The position numbers and the translations under genes are program-made. Positions 1-9,228 of a DNA stretch of 64,000 nucleotides are shown piece by piece. The notes under the pieces were generated by a model, which ran no database searches, had not been told where the DNA came from, and worked only from the letters and a program-made list of their open reading frames with translations. Within the stretch, counting starts at the first letter, position 1. Each line of letters starts with the position of its first letter. The stretch comes from Acidimicrobiaceae bacterium (lineage in GTDB: Bacteria; Actinomycetota; Acidimicrobiia; Acidimicrobiales; Ilumatobacteraceae): the NCBI GenBank assembly GCA_003569125.1, contig BGOG01000002.1, positions 62,001 through 126,000 on the forward strand. The letters run 5' to 3'.

Positions 1-122
1 CAACAGTGGCTGCGATGTGTGACGGCACCGATGCACAGCGAATCGCCGACGCTCTGCCAGATCATGGTTCGACGATGGTCTTGCGAATCGCCGAACACGG
101 GGCACAACTTCTCGCCATCTGA
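1..122 (+). CDS. C-terminal fragment of an unidentified protein
   Basis: Only the last 39 codons are inside the window. Frame 3 is open from the left edge to the TGA at 120-122 and ends in AQLLAI. The piece is too short to assign and shows no motif I recognise. It ends 72 bp before the next gene on the same strand, so it probably closes an upstream transcription unit. Confidence 0.5.
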   Translation, partial: TVAAMCDGTDAQRIADALPDHGSTMVLRIAEHGAQLLAI

Positions 123-194
123 TTACTCTGCTACACCCATTGGGCAGTATTCACGTAGTCATTAATTAGAACTACTAATTAGAGGAGCAGAAAC

Positions 195-437
195 GTGAAA
201 GATTTCCCCAGAATCGCCGTCACCAGCCAAGAATCACCAAGTGACGGGTCACTTGAAATTAGTTGTGAGACCTGTGTGATGCGGGCGAGCGTCGCTTGTG
301 ATGATTGCGTTGTCTCGTTTTTCTGTGATGAATCAGGCTCATCGGCCGTGGTTTTGAACCTCGAAGAACAAAGAAATCTGCGAATGCTGGCAAATGCCGG
401 AATGGTGCCTACGCTTCGGCATCGTGCAGTCAGCTAA
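195..437 (+). CDS. small Cys-rich conserved protein, possible metal binder
   Basis: An 80-residue protein of unknown function. It carries two CxxC pairs (CETC near residue 24 and CDDC near residue 36), which together could hold a zinc ion or an Fe-S centre; that is inference. A further Cys lies in SFFCDE. There is no signal peptide or membrane segment. The GTG start at 195 is supported by GAGGAG at 182-187, seven bases upstream. The gene overlaps the start of queG by 14 bp in another frame, so the two are probably cotranslated. I believe similar short proteins occur in other Acidimicrobiia, but a search is needed to confirm that. Confidence 0.75.
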   Translation: MKDFPRIAVTSQESPSDGSLEISCETCVMRASVACDDCVVSFFCDESGSSAVVLNLEEQRNLRMLANAGMVPTLRHRAVS

Positions 438-1594
438 AAAACCCGAGACCAAACCTGGCGAGTCAACGCTCAAATCGCCAACGGCGAAAACCCCTGCCGT
501 CTCATCGAACAGATACGCGGAACAATTAATCGAACTCGGTGTCGCCTCTGGCTTGCACCGTGTGGGCGTGACCAGTGCCGATGTTTTGAATCGTGCCCGA
601 GAAGTGCTCACCGCAAGAAAATCTCTCGGTTTGCACAATGAGATGCAATTTACATATCGCAATCCAATCAGAAGCACAGATCCAACTAGCACGATGCCAG
701 CCGCTCGGTCGATAATTGTCGGCGCGCGATCGTATGCAACGCAGATGCCGATCAAACCCGATGAAGTTTCTGCACGGGTTGCCCGTTATGCGTGGGCTGA
801 CTATTACGAACTTCTTCGTTTCGGCCTCGGGCAAATCGCGACACAATTAAAAGCCGACGGTTGGCGGGCAATTGTTCTGGCCGATGATAATTCGATCGTC
901 GATCGCGAAGTCGCATATCAGGCTGGTCTGGGTTGGTATGGCAAGAATGCCAATCTTTTGATTGAGGGTGCCGGAAGCTATTTCGTTCTCGGCAGTGTTG
1001 TGACCGACGCGCCGCTGCAACCATCAACAAAAACCGTCAAAGACGGTTGTGGCTCGTGTCAAAGATGCATTGATAACTGTCCGACGCAGGCGATAATCGC
1101 ACCAGGCGTCGTTGATGCAAGAAAATGTTTGGCATGGTTGTTGCAAAAACCCGGAGTATTCGATTCTGCGTATCGTGTCGCACTCGGCGATCGTCTTTAT
1201 GGATGTGACGACTGCCAAGAAGTTTGCCCGCCGACGGTTCGCAATGCAATCGTCGAACAGACGCAAGGCAAAACTCGGGCATGGGCAAGTGTGATGTCGG
1301 TGCTTGAATCTGATGACGAGATTCTGCTGAAAAATTTTAAGGCCTGGTATATCGCCGATCGTGACCCAAAGTGGCTTCGTCGTAATGCTTTGATAATTCT
1401 CGGCAACATCGGCGATGCTTTGGATGAAAGAACACAAATAGTTTTGAAGCGCTATCTGATAGACCGCGAACCGATATTGAGAGCGCATGCAGTTTGGGCA
1501 ACAGCCCGTTTAGGTTTGCATAATTTGCTGCCAAGTCGCGATGATCGACCCAATTGTTCAAGCCGAACTCGACACATTGCCGAGCGTAAAGTAG
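424..1594 (+). CDS. queG: epoxyqueuosine reductase QueG (frame broken near the 3' end)
   Basis: QueG reduces epoxyqueuosine to queuosine at the wobble position of GUN-decoding tRNAs, using cobalamin and two 4Fe-4S clusters. The family fold is clear: GHRVGVTSA-type N-terminus, the active-site stretch ADDNSIVDREVAYQAGLGWYG, then cluster motifs CGSCQRCIDNCP and CDDCQEVCP, and a HEAT-like C-terminal part ending AHAVWATARLGL. The ORF track runs on to 1740 in the wrong frame. After LLPSRDD the family-like tail DPIVQAELDTLPSVK continues in another frame and stops at 1592-1594, just before pimB'. A net +1 shift (or loss of two bases) near 1530-1545 explains this. I prefer the GTG start at 424; ATG 394 is the alternative. 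No good ribosome site is visible for either. Confidence 0.88.
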
Positions 1595-1600
1595 CAACAG

Positions 1601-2718
1601 ATGAAGCATCTACTTGTAACGAACGATTTTCCACCCAAAATCGGCGGCATTCAGAACGTTCTTTACGAGTGGTGGCGCCGTCTGCCGCCCGAGAATTTTG
1701 CTGTGTTGACCAGCCCCTATCGCGGTTCGCAAGACTTTGACGCAGCGCAAAAGTTTTTGATCAAGCGGATTCCTGAGCCAGCACTGTTGCCGCATCCGAT
1801 AATGGCACGACGCATAAATCAGATGGCTCGAGAAGTCGGCGCAGAGTTGGTCGTGCTTGATCCCGCCGTGCCGCTTGGCATTGTCGGGCCATGGCTGGAT
1901 CTGCCGTATGCAGTTATTCTGCACGGAGCCGAAGTAACGGTGCCTGGCCGACTGCCGGTGACTTCAAAATTGCTCAGCAATGTTTTGCGCAAGGCTTCAA
2001 TTGTTATCGCATCGGGTACGTATCCAGCACAAGAAGCACGTCGTGCCGCGAAACGCAATCTAGAAATCACTGTCGTGACCCCAGGTGTTGACGTCTCACG
2101 CTTTCGAAAATTATCGGACGAGCAAAAATCGACCGCGCGAAAACATTTCGGTATCGCTGATGATGCAGAACTTGTCGTAGGCGTAAGTCGACTAGTGCCC
2201 CGAAAAGGTTTCGATATTCTGATTCGTGCCGCCGCATATTTGGCCAGTGATTATCCAAAGTTGAGGGTCGTGATTGCTGGTGGCGGTCGTGACAGAAATC
2301 GTTTGGATCGCATGATTCGCGAGTTGCGGAGCCCCGTGACGATGCTCGGGCGCGTAACTGACGAAGATTTGCCGAACCTTTACGGTTGCGCCGACATTTG
2401 CGCGATGCTTTGTCGATCTCGGTGGGGTGGTCTTGAGCAAGAAGGTTTCGGCATCGTGTTTGCCGAGGCTGCGGCCTGTGGTGTGCCGCAAATTGCCGGG
2501 CGTAGTGGAGGAGCAGCCGACGCGGTCGAAGATGGCGAAACAGGATTGATCATCGACAACCCGAATCGGGTGAGCGAGGTGGTTGCAGGAATGAGACGAT
2601 TATTGGACGACAAAAATGAGCGCCAAAAATGGGTCATGCCTCGCGATTGAGAGCCGAAAGTCTGTTTGACTATGACATTCTCGCGCAGGCTCTGGGTCAA
2701 GTGTTGAAAGCTCTCTAG
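1601..2718 (+). CDS. pimB: GT4 mannosyltransferase PimB' (frame broken near the 3' end)
   Basis: This enzyme adds the second mannose to phosphatidylinositol monomannoside at the inner face of the membrane, using GDP-mannose. The N-terminus MKHLLVTNDFPPKIGGIQ is the hallmark of the PimB group of GT4 transferases. The GT-B C-terminal domain has VGVSRLVPRKGFD and the E(x7)E-type region EQEGFGIVFAEAAACG. The track ORF ends at 2650 with WVMPRD, but the next frame continues as HASRLRAESLFDYDILAQAL and stops at 2716-2718, which is a typical GT4 tail. Loss of one G from a run near 2630 explains the break. The next two genes, an SRPBCC protein and glucokinase, also flank pimB' in other actinobacteria, which supports the assignment. 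Confidence 0.87.
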
Positions 2719-2737
2719 TTTGTGTTTGAATAGTGGG

Positions 2738-3169
2738 GTGCCAGATTCAGCAGTCGAGTCAGAAATCATTGCGGCGACGCCCGAACATTGTTTCGCGGTC
2801 GCAGCCGATGTCGAGCACTACCCAGAGTGGGCGCATGATGTAAAAGAAGTGACCATTCGCGAGCGTGACGCGCAATCACGACCAGTGTTGGTCGACTATC
2901 GAGTTGCCGCACTCGGGCGAAGCACGAGTTACTCGCTTAAATACGACTACTCGAAGGCGCCGCAAAGCATTTCATGGCATCTTGCCGAAGGTGACATCGA
3001 GCGCGCGATTGATGGCGAATACAGATTTGAATCATCGGGTGATGCGACGAAAGTTACATATTTATTATCGATTGAGCTAGTAGTTCCAATTCCAGGTTTC
3101 ATAAAACGTCGCGCCGAGGGCCGAATATTACATACCTTGAAGGAACTAAAGGTTCGCTGCGAGTCGTGA
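2738..3169 (+). CDS. SRPBCC (polyketide cyclase/START-like) family protein
   Basis: A protein of about 143 residues with the helix-grip fold signature: an N-terminal strand SEIIAATPEHCFAVAADVEHYPEWAHDVKE and a C-terminal helix FIKRRAEGRILHTLKELK. Such proteins bind lipids or other hydrophobic ligands. In mycobacteria a homologue (TB16.3, Rv2185c) sits near pimB', so a role close to PIM or lipid metabolism is plausible but unproven. I chose GTG 2738 because it removes a non-homologous lead; TTG 2720 is the track start. Its stop overlaps the GTG of glucokinase by 4 bp (GTGA). Confidence 0.8.
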   Translation: MPDSAVESEIIAATPEHCFAVAADVEHYPEWAHDVKEVTIRERDAQSRPVLVDYRVAALGRSTSYSLKYDYSKAPQSISWHLAEGDIERAIDGEYRFESSGDATKVTYLLSIELVVPIPGFIKRRAEGRILHTLKELKVRCES

Positions 3170-4022
3170 CCGCCGTTGCTGGCATTGATGTCGGCGGAAC
3201 AAAGTGTCTGGGAGTTCTTTTCGAAGGCGGAGAAATCGTCAACTCCGTTCGGCGCCCGACGCCACACGCTGATCATTTAGTTTCGACACTCGCCGAAATC
3301 GCGCGAGAACTGGGCGAATACAAAACTTTAGGTATCGGCGTACCAGGTCTGATCACGCCAACCGGTGTTGTGCGCGAATCGCCGAACTTGACCGGCGCAA
3401 TAGAACTCGACTTACGAACACTTTTGCAAAAAGAACTGGGCCATGTTATTGATGTCGAAAATGATGCAACTTGTGCGGCTCATGCAGAGTGGCAATACGG
3501 AGCAGGTCGAGGCGCCACCGATATGTGGATGGTTACTTTGGGCACGGGCATCGGTGGAGGATTTGTTTCTGGTTCAAAATTGCAGCGCGGTAGTCATGGT
3601 TTTGCAGGCGAGATCGGACACATGATCGTCGAGTCGCAAGGTATTTTGTGTCCGTGCGGTCAACGCGGATGCTGGGAGCGATATGCATCGGGTTCGGGGT
3701 TGGCGACAATTGCTGGTGGTGAGCGTGGCGAAGAAGTTATCGCCCGCGCAGTTGCTGGCGACAAGCAGGCCTTGGGCTACTTGGATACTTTCGGCAAGTG
3801 GGTTGCAATAGGTCTGGTCAATTTGACCAACATCACTGACCCCAACGTCATAGTGATTGGTGGAGGTTTGGCTGAAGCAGCAGATTCTGTGATGCCACAC
3901 GTCAAAAACTGGTTCAAAAAACTTCTTTACGCCCTGACAATCGTGAGCACCCAGAATTGCGCGTGGCGCAACTCGGTGAAAGTGCGGGAGCAATCGGTGC
4001 CGCGTTGTTGTCGGCGCTTTAA
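3166..4022 (+). CDS. glk: ROK-family glucokinase (frame broken near the 3' end)
   Basis: Phosphorylates glucose at the entry to glycolysis. The protein has the phosphate loop GIDVGGTK, the catalytic Asp in VENDATCAAHAEW, the second phosphate motif TLGTGIGGG, and the ROK zinc signature CPCGQRGCWERYASG. The track frame drifts after KKLLYA. The family-like tail NREHPELRVAQLGESAGAIGAALLSAL is found in the neighbouring frame and stops at 4020-4022. One C lost from CCCC near 3932 restores it. The gene starts with a GTGA overlap with the SRPBCC gene and ends 12 bp from the convergent glpK. Confidence 0.88.
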
Positions 4023-4034
4023 AAACTAGATCGA

Positions 4035-5490
4035 TTATTTCGCCCAGTTCATCGAGCGCTTAACGGCTGTCTGCCAAGTTTCATACCCACTTGGTTTTGT
4101 TGCCGGAGAAAAAGTTTTTTCAAGTTGCCATGCATCTGAGATATCTTGCGTAGATTGCCAAACGCCCTTCGCTAGCCCTGCAAGATAAGCCGCACCAATT
4201 GCGGTCGTCTCTAATTCTTTTGGGCGCAATACATCGACGCCCAAATGATCGGCTTGCAACTGCAACATAAAATCAATCACCGAGGCACCGCCGTCAACTT
4301 TTAATTCGGATACGGCGACCCCGGACGCCTTAGTCATCGCTTCGACAACGTCTCTTGTTTGAAAAACGATCGACTCAATTGTGGCGCGAGCAATATGGGC
4401 GCGCGAGGTGCCTCGGGTGATGCCGAAAATCGCACCGCGGGCATATGCATCCCACCACGGGCTACCAAGACCCGTAAACGCGGGCACGACCACCACACCA
4501 CCCGAATCTTCGACGCTTTGTGCCAGTGCCGTAATTTCATTTGCATTGTCGATGATGTTTAAGCCGTCGCGGAGCCATTGAATTGCTGCGCCCGTCACGA
4601 ATATCGCGCCTTCAAGTGCATAGGTTGGTCGGTCGCTGCCAAGTTGCCAGGCGATTGTTGTCAGCATTCCGTCAGTTGGTTGAGGGCAGGGTCGTGCCGA
4701 CATTCATCAGCACGAAACTTCCCGTGCCGTATGTGTTCTTGGTACTACCCGCATCAAAACATGCCTGGCCAAATAGTGCCGCGTGTTGGTCACCGGCGAC
4801 ACCGCTGATTGAGATGCCCGCAGGTACCGAACCATGTTGAACGGTGACACCGAAATCACTGCTGGATGCACGAACTTCGGGCAAAAACTTTGGTTGCACG
4901 CCCAGCAGTTTGGTTAATTCTTCGCTCCAACATAATTCAGTGATGTCAAACAACATTGTTCTGCTGGCATTTGTGCAGTCAGTGACAAAAGATTTTGAGC
5001 CAGTCAAGTTCCAGATCAGCCAAGAGTCGATCGTTCCGATACATAGATCGTCGTCTTGGCGAATTTCACGATTTGCCAAAAGCCATTCGATTTTGGTTCC
5101 TGAAAAATAAGGGTCGAGAACCAAACCAGTTTGTTGTCGCACCAATGGCAGATACTCGGCGAGTTCAACGCATCGATCGGCGGTACGGCGGTCTTGCCAA
5201 ACTATTGCATTGCCGTATGGCTCACCAGTTTGTTTGTTCCAGGCAACGATCGTTTCACGCTGATTCGTGATTCCGATTGCGGTGATCGTTTGTGTTATCT
5301 GCTGGGCGACTTCTTGCAGTGTCGCCAATACCGCCTGCCAAATTTCTAGCGCATCATGTTCGACCCACCCAGGTTGTGGAAAGTGTTGTGTAAATTCGCG
5401 ATACGACGAAATTGATTTCGAGCCGTCGGCAAATACCGCACGAGATCGCACACCGGTTGTTCCTGCATCAATGGCGATGACGACAGTCAT
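4035..5490 (-). CDS. glpK: glycerol kinase (split by a frame break)
   Basis: Converts glycerol and ATP to glycerol 3-phosphate, feeding phospholipid synthesis and glycolysis. It is a FGGY-family kinase of normal size when its two ORFs (5490-4672 and 4703-4035) are joined. The N-terminal half has AIDAGTTGVRSR, GITNQRETIVAW, IVWQDRRTAD and GVAGDQHAALFGQACF followed by TKNTYGTGSF. The C-terminal half has LEGAIFVTGAAIQWLRDG, VVPAFTGLGSPWW and VDGGASVIDFMLQLQAD. The join reads GTTLP/QPTDGML; one extra C in a CCC run near 4683 explains it. It is probably cotranscribed with the upstream inositol-phosphatase gene on the same strand. Confidence 0.9.
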
Positions 5491-5533
5491 GGTGTTAAAC
5501 GTTACAAAAAATTTGCCGGGTGCCCAATGGCAT

Positions 5534-6322
5534 CTAGTTGCCTTCGCACACCAAAACGCTCAAGGCTTCAAAAATTTTGGGACAAGCAATCATGATCTCG
5601 GCGGGGCTAGAAACGCCGCCATGAAAATTGCCGCTGCGCGCACCAGCCTCGATTGCGATTAGTTCCGCCGCGGCAATATCCCAAGAATGCAGATTCTCCT
5701 CGAAATACGCGTCGACTCTGCCACAGGCAACGAAACATATATCCACACTCGCGGCCCCGAGTCGACGGATATCGCGAACTTGATGAATAAAAGTCGAGAC
5801 ACGCTTCGATTGAACGGTCCGATGTTCGGGCAAGTAGCTAAAGCCCGTGCAGACCAACGCCTTCGAGATATCGGTCAACTCGTTGCATCGAATTCGCTCG
5901 CCATTCAAAAAAGCCCCACCGCCGCGAGTCGCCGAAAATACTTCGTCTAGCGCCGGTATATATACGACACCGACGAGTGGTCCGTGTTCGTCGCTAACGC
6001 CAATCGACACGCTCCAACTCGGCAATGCATACAGAAAATTAGTCGTGCCATCAATCGGGTCGATGCACCATGTGTAGTTGCTGCTGCCAGAATGCGAGCC
6101 ACCCTCTTCGCCGATAATCGAGTCGTCAGGTCGGCGAGTGCGAATTTCATTGACGATGTACTTTTCAGTGGCTTTATCGAATTCGGTCACCATGTCGGTA
6201 CTGGTTGTTTTCGTTTGAACATCCTTCAAGCCGGCGCGACGGCCAGCAAATGCTCGCTTACCCCCGGTCACCGCAAGTTCGGTGCAGATCTCAAGAAGCG
6301 TCGTGGCTAACGATTCGCTCAC
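5534..6322 (-). CDS. inositol monophosphatase family protein
   Basis: A 262-residue Mg-dependent phosphatase of the IMPase/SuhB superfamily. Metal-binding motifs are all present: GEEGG (near residue 71), DPIDGTTNF (near 88), and WDIAAAELIAIEAGA near the C-terminus. Possible substrates are myo-inositol 1-phosphate, which would supply inositol for PIM lipids and mycothiol made elsewhere in the window, or histidinol phosphate or fructose bisphosphate; sequence alone does not decide. It is intact. Its start overlaps the end of the small membrane protein gene upstream by 4 bp, suggesting a shared transcript. Confidence 0.88.
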   Translation of the reverse strand: MSESLATTLLEICTELAVTGGKRAFAGRRAGLKDVQTKTTSTDMVTEFDKATEKYIVNEIRTRRPDDSIIGEEGGSHSGSSNYTWCIDPIDGTTNFLYALPSWSVSIGVSDEHGPLVGVVYIPALDEVFSATRGGGAFLNGERIRCNELTDISKALVCTGFSYLPEHRTVQSKRVSTFIHQVRDIRRLGAASVDICFVACGRVDAYFEENLHSWDIAAAELIAIEAGARSGNFHGGVSSPAEIMIACPKIFEALSVLVCEGN

Positions 6323-6594
6323 GTGTGACCGTCAAGTTCTCGCCATTCACCGACGGCTCGCAGCACCAGCACGACGACAACACTCATTCCTGCTGCACTG
6401 ATCACCGCTCCAGAAACGAGGCCAATCGAGTTCGGAACATCGCACGAGCCTTGACATTGAAGATCTACTAGTGAAAATCCGATCAACGCTCCGGCAAAAC
6501 CCGCAACCATGATTCCGATAAATGCGATTACTCGTGCGCCAACAGAAGGCAGCGCCGATAGCGCGCGAGCATTACTGTTCTGCTTGCTATTCAT
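6319..6594 (-). CDS. small two-helix membrane protein, unknown function
   Basis: A 91-residue protein with two predicted transmembrane stretches (VIAFIGIMVAGFAGALIGFSLV and SGAVISAAGMSVVVVLVL) joined by a short loop with two Cys (QCQGSC) that could form an exported disulfide. I do not recognise the family. It overlaps the inositol-phosphatase start by 4 bp and begins 56 bp from the divergent dinB, so the shared gap probably holds both promoters. Confidence 0.6.
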   Translation of the reverse strand: MNSKQNSNARALSALPSVGARVIAFIGIMVAGFAGALIGFSLVDLQCQGSCDVPNSIGLVSGAVISAAGMSVVVVLVLRAVGEWRELDGHT

Positions 6595-6650
6595 CTATAT
6601 GAGCGTAGGTTCGCCAACTCAAGTTGCGTTGCATGGCTAGCGTTTGATTC

Positions 6651-7934
6651 GTGGGTGCCCGCCAAAGTTCTGATTTCAAAACGATATTACATGTGGATAT
6701 GGACATGTTTTATGTCGCAGTTGAATTACGCCGCAATCCGCATCTTGTCGGCAAGCCGGTAGTGGTCGGCGGTGATGGTTCGCGCGGTGTGGTTGCGGCT
6801 GCGTCTTATGAAGCCCGCAGATTTGGAGTTTTTTCGGCGATGTCATCGTCACAGGCGAAACGACTTTGCCCGCAGGCAATCTTCTTGCCCGGCGACCACG
6901 ACCATTATTCAGATGTCAGCGCCGATGTATTTCAAGTTTTCAACGAGTTCACACCATTGGTTGAAGGTCTCTCGCTTGACGAAGCGTTTCTTGATGTTTC
7001 TGGTTCGTTGCGGCTTTTTGGTTCTGGTTCGACGATCGCCCATGAAGTAAGGCGTCGGGTCGCCGAGGCAACGCAACTAACTTGCAGTGTTGGCATTGCG
7101 CCAAATAAGTTTCTCGCGAAATTAGCATCTGTCGTTGCCAAGCCAAAAGCGTCACGACAAGGAGTCGTCGCTGGGCATGGTGTCTATGAAGTCGTGCCGA
7201 CTCGCGAACTCGAGTTTCTGCATCCACTCGATGTTGACGCGCTTTGGGGTGTCGGGCCCGTCACGCTCAAAAAACTTCATGGTCTCGGGATCAAAACAGT
7301 CGGAGATCTCGCAGCCTTCGACTTAACGGTATTGGTCGCGGTGCTCGGCGATTCGCAAGGGCGTCATCTCGCCACGCTCGCACAAGGTGTCGACAATCGC
7401 GACGTCGAACCTGACCGGGATGCCAAATCAATCGGACACGAAGAAACTTTTTCGAGCGACATCACCGAATATGAAAACGCACATGATCATCTGGTGCGAC
7501 TTGCCGATTCTGTGGCTACAAGATGTCGCAATTCTGGCGTTGGCGCACGAACGATTTCGCTGAAAATCAAATATGCAGATTTTCAGTTGGTGACAAGATC
7601 TACCAGCGTCGAGATGCCGGTCTCAACGGCGCCGGCGATGGTTCGATTGCTTGAGCCACTTTTACGAAGTATTGACTTGAAAGCGGGTGTTCGGTTGCTG
7701 GGTGTTAGCGCGAGAAATCTTGTCGCCCCAGAACAGCAAATGAGTTTGTTCGACACGTTTATCGGTGATGATTCTGCCAATACTTTAGATGAGGCATGGA
7801 GCACAACCACTTCGGCAATTGACGAGATTCGTGATCGGTTTGGTGATTCGGCGATAAAGTCTGCGAGCACACTCGGCCAGGAACGTGACCCAAGCTCCTC
7901 AAAGTGGGGGCCTAGCGACCCTAAATCTCGATAA
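6651..7934 (+). CDS. dinB: DNA polymerase IV (Y-family translesion polymerase)
   Basis: Copies past DNA lesions at low fidelity. All Y-family signatures are visible: HVDMDMFYVAVELRRNP near residue 15, the catalytic pair in SLDEAFLDVSGS near 105, and SVGIAPNKFLAKLAS. The helix-hairpin-helix region is LWGVGPVTLKKLHGLGIKTVGDL and the little-finger domain follows. A sliding-clamp binding motif QMSLFDTF lies near residue 364. The 427-residue length is slightly above average because of a Ser/Pro-rich tail. GTG start. It is monocistronic or leads the following DUF3040 gene, 67 bp downstream. Confidence 0.92.
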   Translation: MGARQSSDFKTILHVDMDMFYVAVELRRNPHLVGKPVVVGGDGSRGVVAAASYEARRFGVFSAMSSSQAKRLCPQAIFLPGDHDHYSDVSADVFQVFNEFTPLVEGLSLDEAFLDVSGSLRLFGSGSTIAHEVRRRVAEATQLTCSVGIAPNKFLAKLASVVAKPKASRQGVVAGHGVYEVVPTRELEFLHPLDVDALWGVGPVTLKKLHGLGIKTVGDLAAFDLTVLVAVLGDSQGRHLATLAQGVDNRDVEPDRDAKSIGHEETFSSDITEYENAHDHLVRLADSVATRCRNSGVGARTISLKIKYADFQLVTRSTSVEMPVSTAPAMVRLLEPLLRSIDLKAGVRLLGVSARNLVAPEQQMSLFDTFIGDDSANTLDEAWSTTTSAIDEIRDRFGDSAIKSASTLGQERDPSSSKWGPSDPKSR

Positions 7935-8001
7935 ACCTCACCTACAATCGCAATAGCAAGACGGGATATTGCTAAATTGTAAAATAATCACAGGAGGTCA
8001 T

Positions 8002-8355
8002 GTGCCGTTATCCGACAACGAAAAACAAATCCTTGCACAAATCGAGCACGATCTTAAAGCCGACGAAAAATTCGCGCAGGCTGTTTCTTCGAAAGGTCTG
8101 TATCGACATTCGGCACGAACCGCATGGTGGGCAGGTATCGGCGTTGTTGCTTCATTGGTTCTGACAATTCTCGGTTTGCGAGTTCACTTCGCGCTGGCAT
8201 TTGTCGGGTTTCTGGGGATGCTTGCGTGTGCATTAATTGTTGAGCGCCAGTTGCGCGCGATGTCAAAAGCGGGTCTGCGTGATGTCACTGAGTCGTTGCG
8301 CGCTTCTCGCGCGAACGCCCAACGAATGCGCGAAAAATTTACGCGCGATCGATAA
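8002..8355 (+). CDS. DUF3040 family membrane protein
   Basis: A 117-residue member of the actinobacterial DUF3040 family. The conserved start PLSDNEKQILAQIEHDLKAD is followed by two close transmembrane segments (TAWWAGIGVVASLVLTILGL and FALAFVGFLGMLACALIV) and a basic tail. The function is unknown; in many actinobacteria a homologue sits near mraZ, as it does here about 4 kb away. The start is GTG 8002, set by AGGAGG at 7992-7997, four bases upstream; the track start at 7969 is an unsupported extension. Confidence 0.8.
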   Translation: MPLSDNEKQILAQIEHDLKADEKFAQAVSSKGLYRHSARTAWWAGIGVVASLVLTILGLRVHFALAFVGFLGMLACALIVERQLRAMSKAGLRDVTESLRASRANAQRMREKFTRDR

Positions 8356-8367
8356 AGATAAAACAGC

Positions 8368-9228
8368 GTGTCAGCGCGCGGCTATTTTGCAGTTGATATT
8401 GGTGGTACGAAGCTTTCAGTCGGAGTTGTTTCTTTAACAGGCGAAGTTCTATCGCACGGTCGCGCCGCTACGCCACAGACCAATGTCTGGCAGGCACTGA
8501 GCGAACTTATCGAAGCACAACTTGCACTGACCGATGTCGAGCTTGTGAGTTGTGGGGTCGGATGCGGCGGACCGATGTCTCCAGGTGGCGAATTTGTTTC
8601 GACCCTGCATATTCCAGAATGGCGCGATTTTCCGTTGCGTGCGAAATTGCAAGCTCTCATGCATCTGCCCGTTTATATTGACAATGACGCAAAAGCTCTG
8701 GTGCAAGGCGAAGTTTGGTGCGGGGCTGTCGCCGGTCAAACCGATGTGATTGGCATGGTCGTATCGACTGGCGTTGGTGGAGGAATCATCTCTGGCGGAA
8801 AAATCCTCAACGGCCGTATTGGCAATGCTGGCCATATCGGCCATGTAATTGTTGAACCCAACGGGCGATTATGTGCGTGCGGCTCACATGGGTGTCTTGA
8901 GGCGCATGCCTCTGGGCGATCGATCGAAGCGATCACGGGTAAGCCAGCCGCCGAGGCGAGTCTTGAAGTGATTCAAAATACTGGTCGCCTTGTAGCGCGT
9001 GCTTTGACGAGCGTCGGCGCGATAATCGATTTACGCAGCGCGGTAATCGCCGGCTCGGTCGCACTCGGTTTTGGTGACCCATTTTTTGACACCGTGCAGA
9101 ACGAGTTAGATCGCAATGCCAAGATCGAGTTTATTCGTGACTTCACCGTCTGCAGGGCTGGACTCGGGCAATTGTCGCCGCTCGTTGGGGCGGCAGCGGT
9201 AGCCCGCAATCTAGGATGTAATTCATGA
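8368..9228 (+). CDS. ROK-family sugar kinase (second paralogue)
   Basis: An intact 286-residue ROK protein with FAVDIGGTKLSVGVV, the catalytic Asp in YIDNDAKALVQGE, STGVGGGIISGG, and the zinc motif CACGSHGCLEAHASG. It lacks the N-terminal helix-turn-helix of ROK repressors, so it is a kinase. The sugar cannot be read from sequence; it differs enough from the glk at 3.2-4.0 kb that it may act on another hexose or an N-acetyl sugar. It overlaps the start of the acyl-CoA dehydrogenase by 4 bp (ATGA), an unexpected pairing of functions. Confidence 0.82.
   Translation: MSARGYFAVDIGGTKLSVGVVSLTGEVLSHGRAATPQTNVWQALSELIEAQLALTDVELVSCGVGCGGPMSPGGEFVSTLHIPEWRDFPLRAKLQALMHLPVYIDNDAKALVQGEVWCGAVAGQTDVIGMVVSTGVGGGIISGGKILNGRIGNAGHIGHVIVEPNGRLCACGSHGCLEAHASGRSIEAITGKPAAEASLEVIQNTGRLVARALTSVGAIIDLRSAVIAGSVALGFGDPFFDTVQNELDRNAKIEFIRDFTVCRAGLGQLSPLVGAAAVARNLGCNS

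Noticed and set aside
394-423. ATG 394 as the start of queG
   Set aside because: It would add ten residues that overlap the previous gene by 44 bp; GTG 424 gives a smaller overlap. The choice remains uncertain.
4023-4034. A terminator hairpin between convergent glk and glpK
   Set aside because: Only 12 bp separate the stops and no stem followed by a T run is visible.
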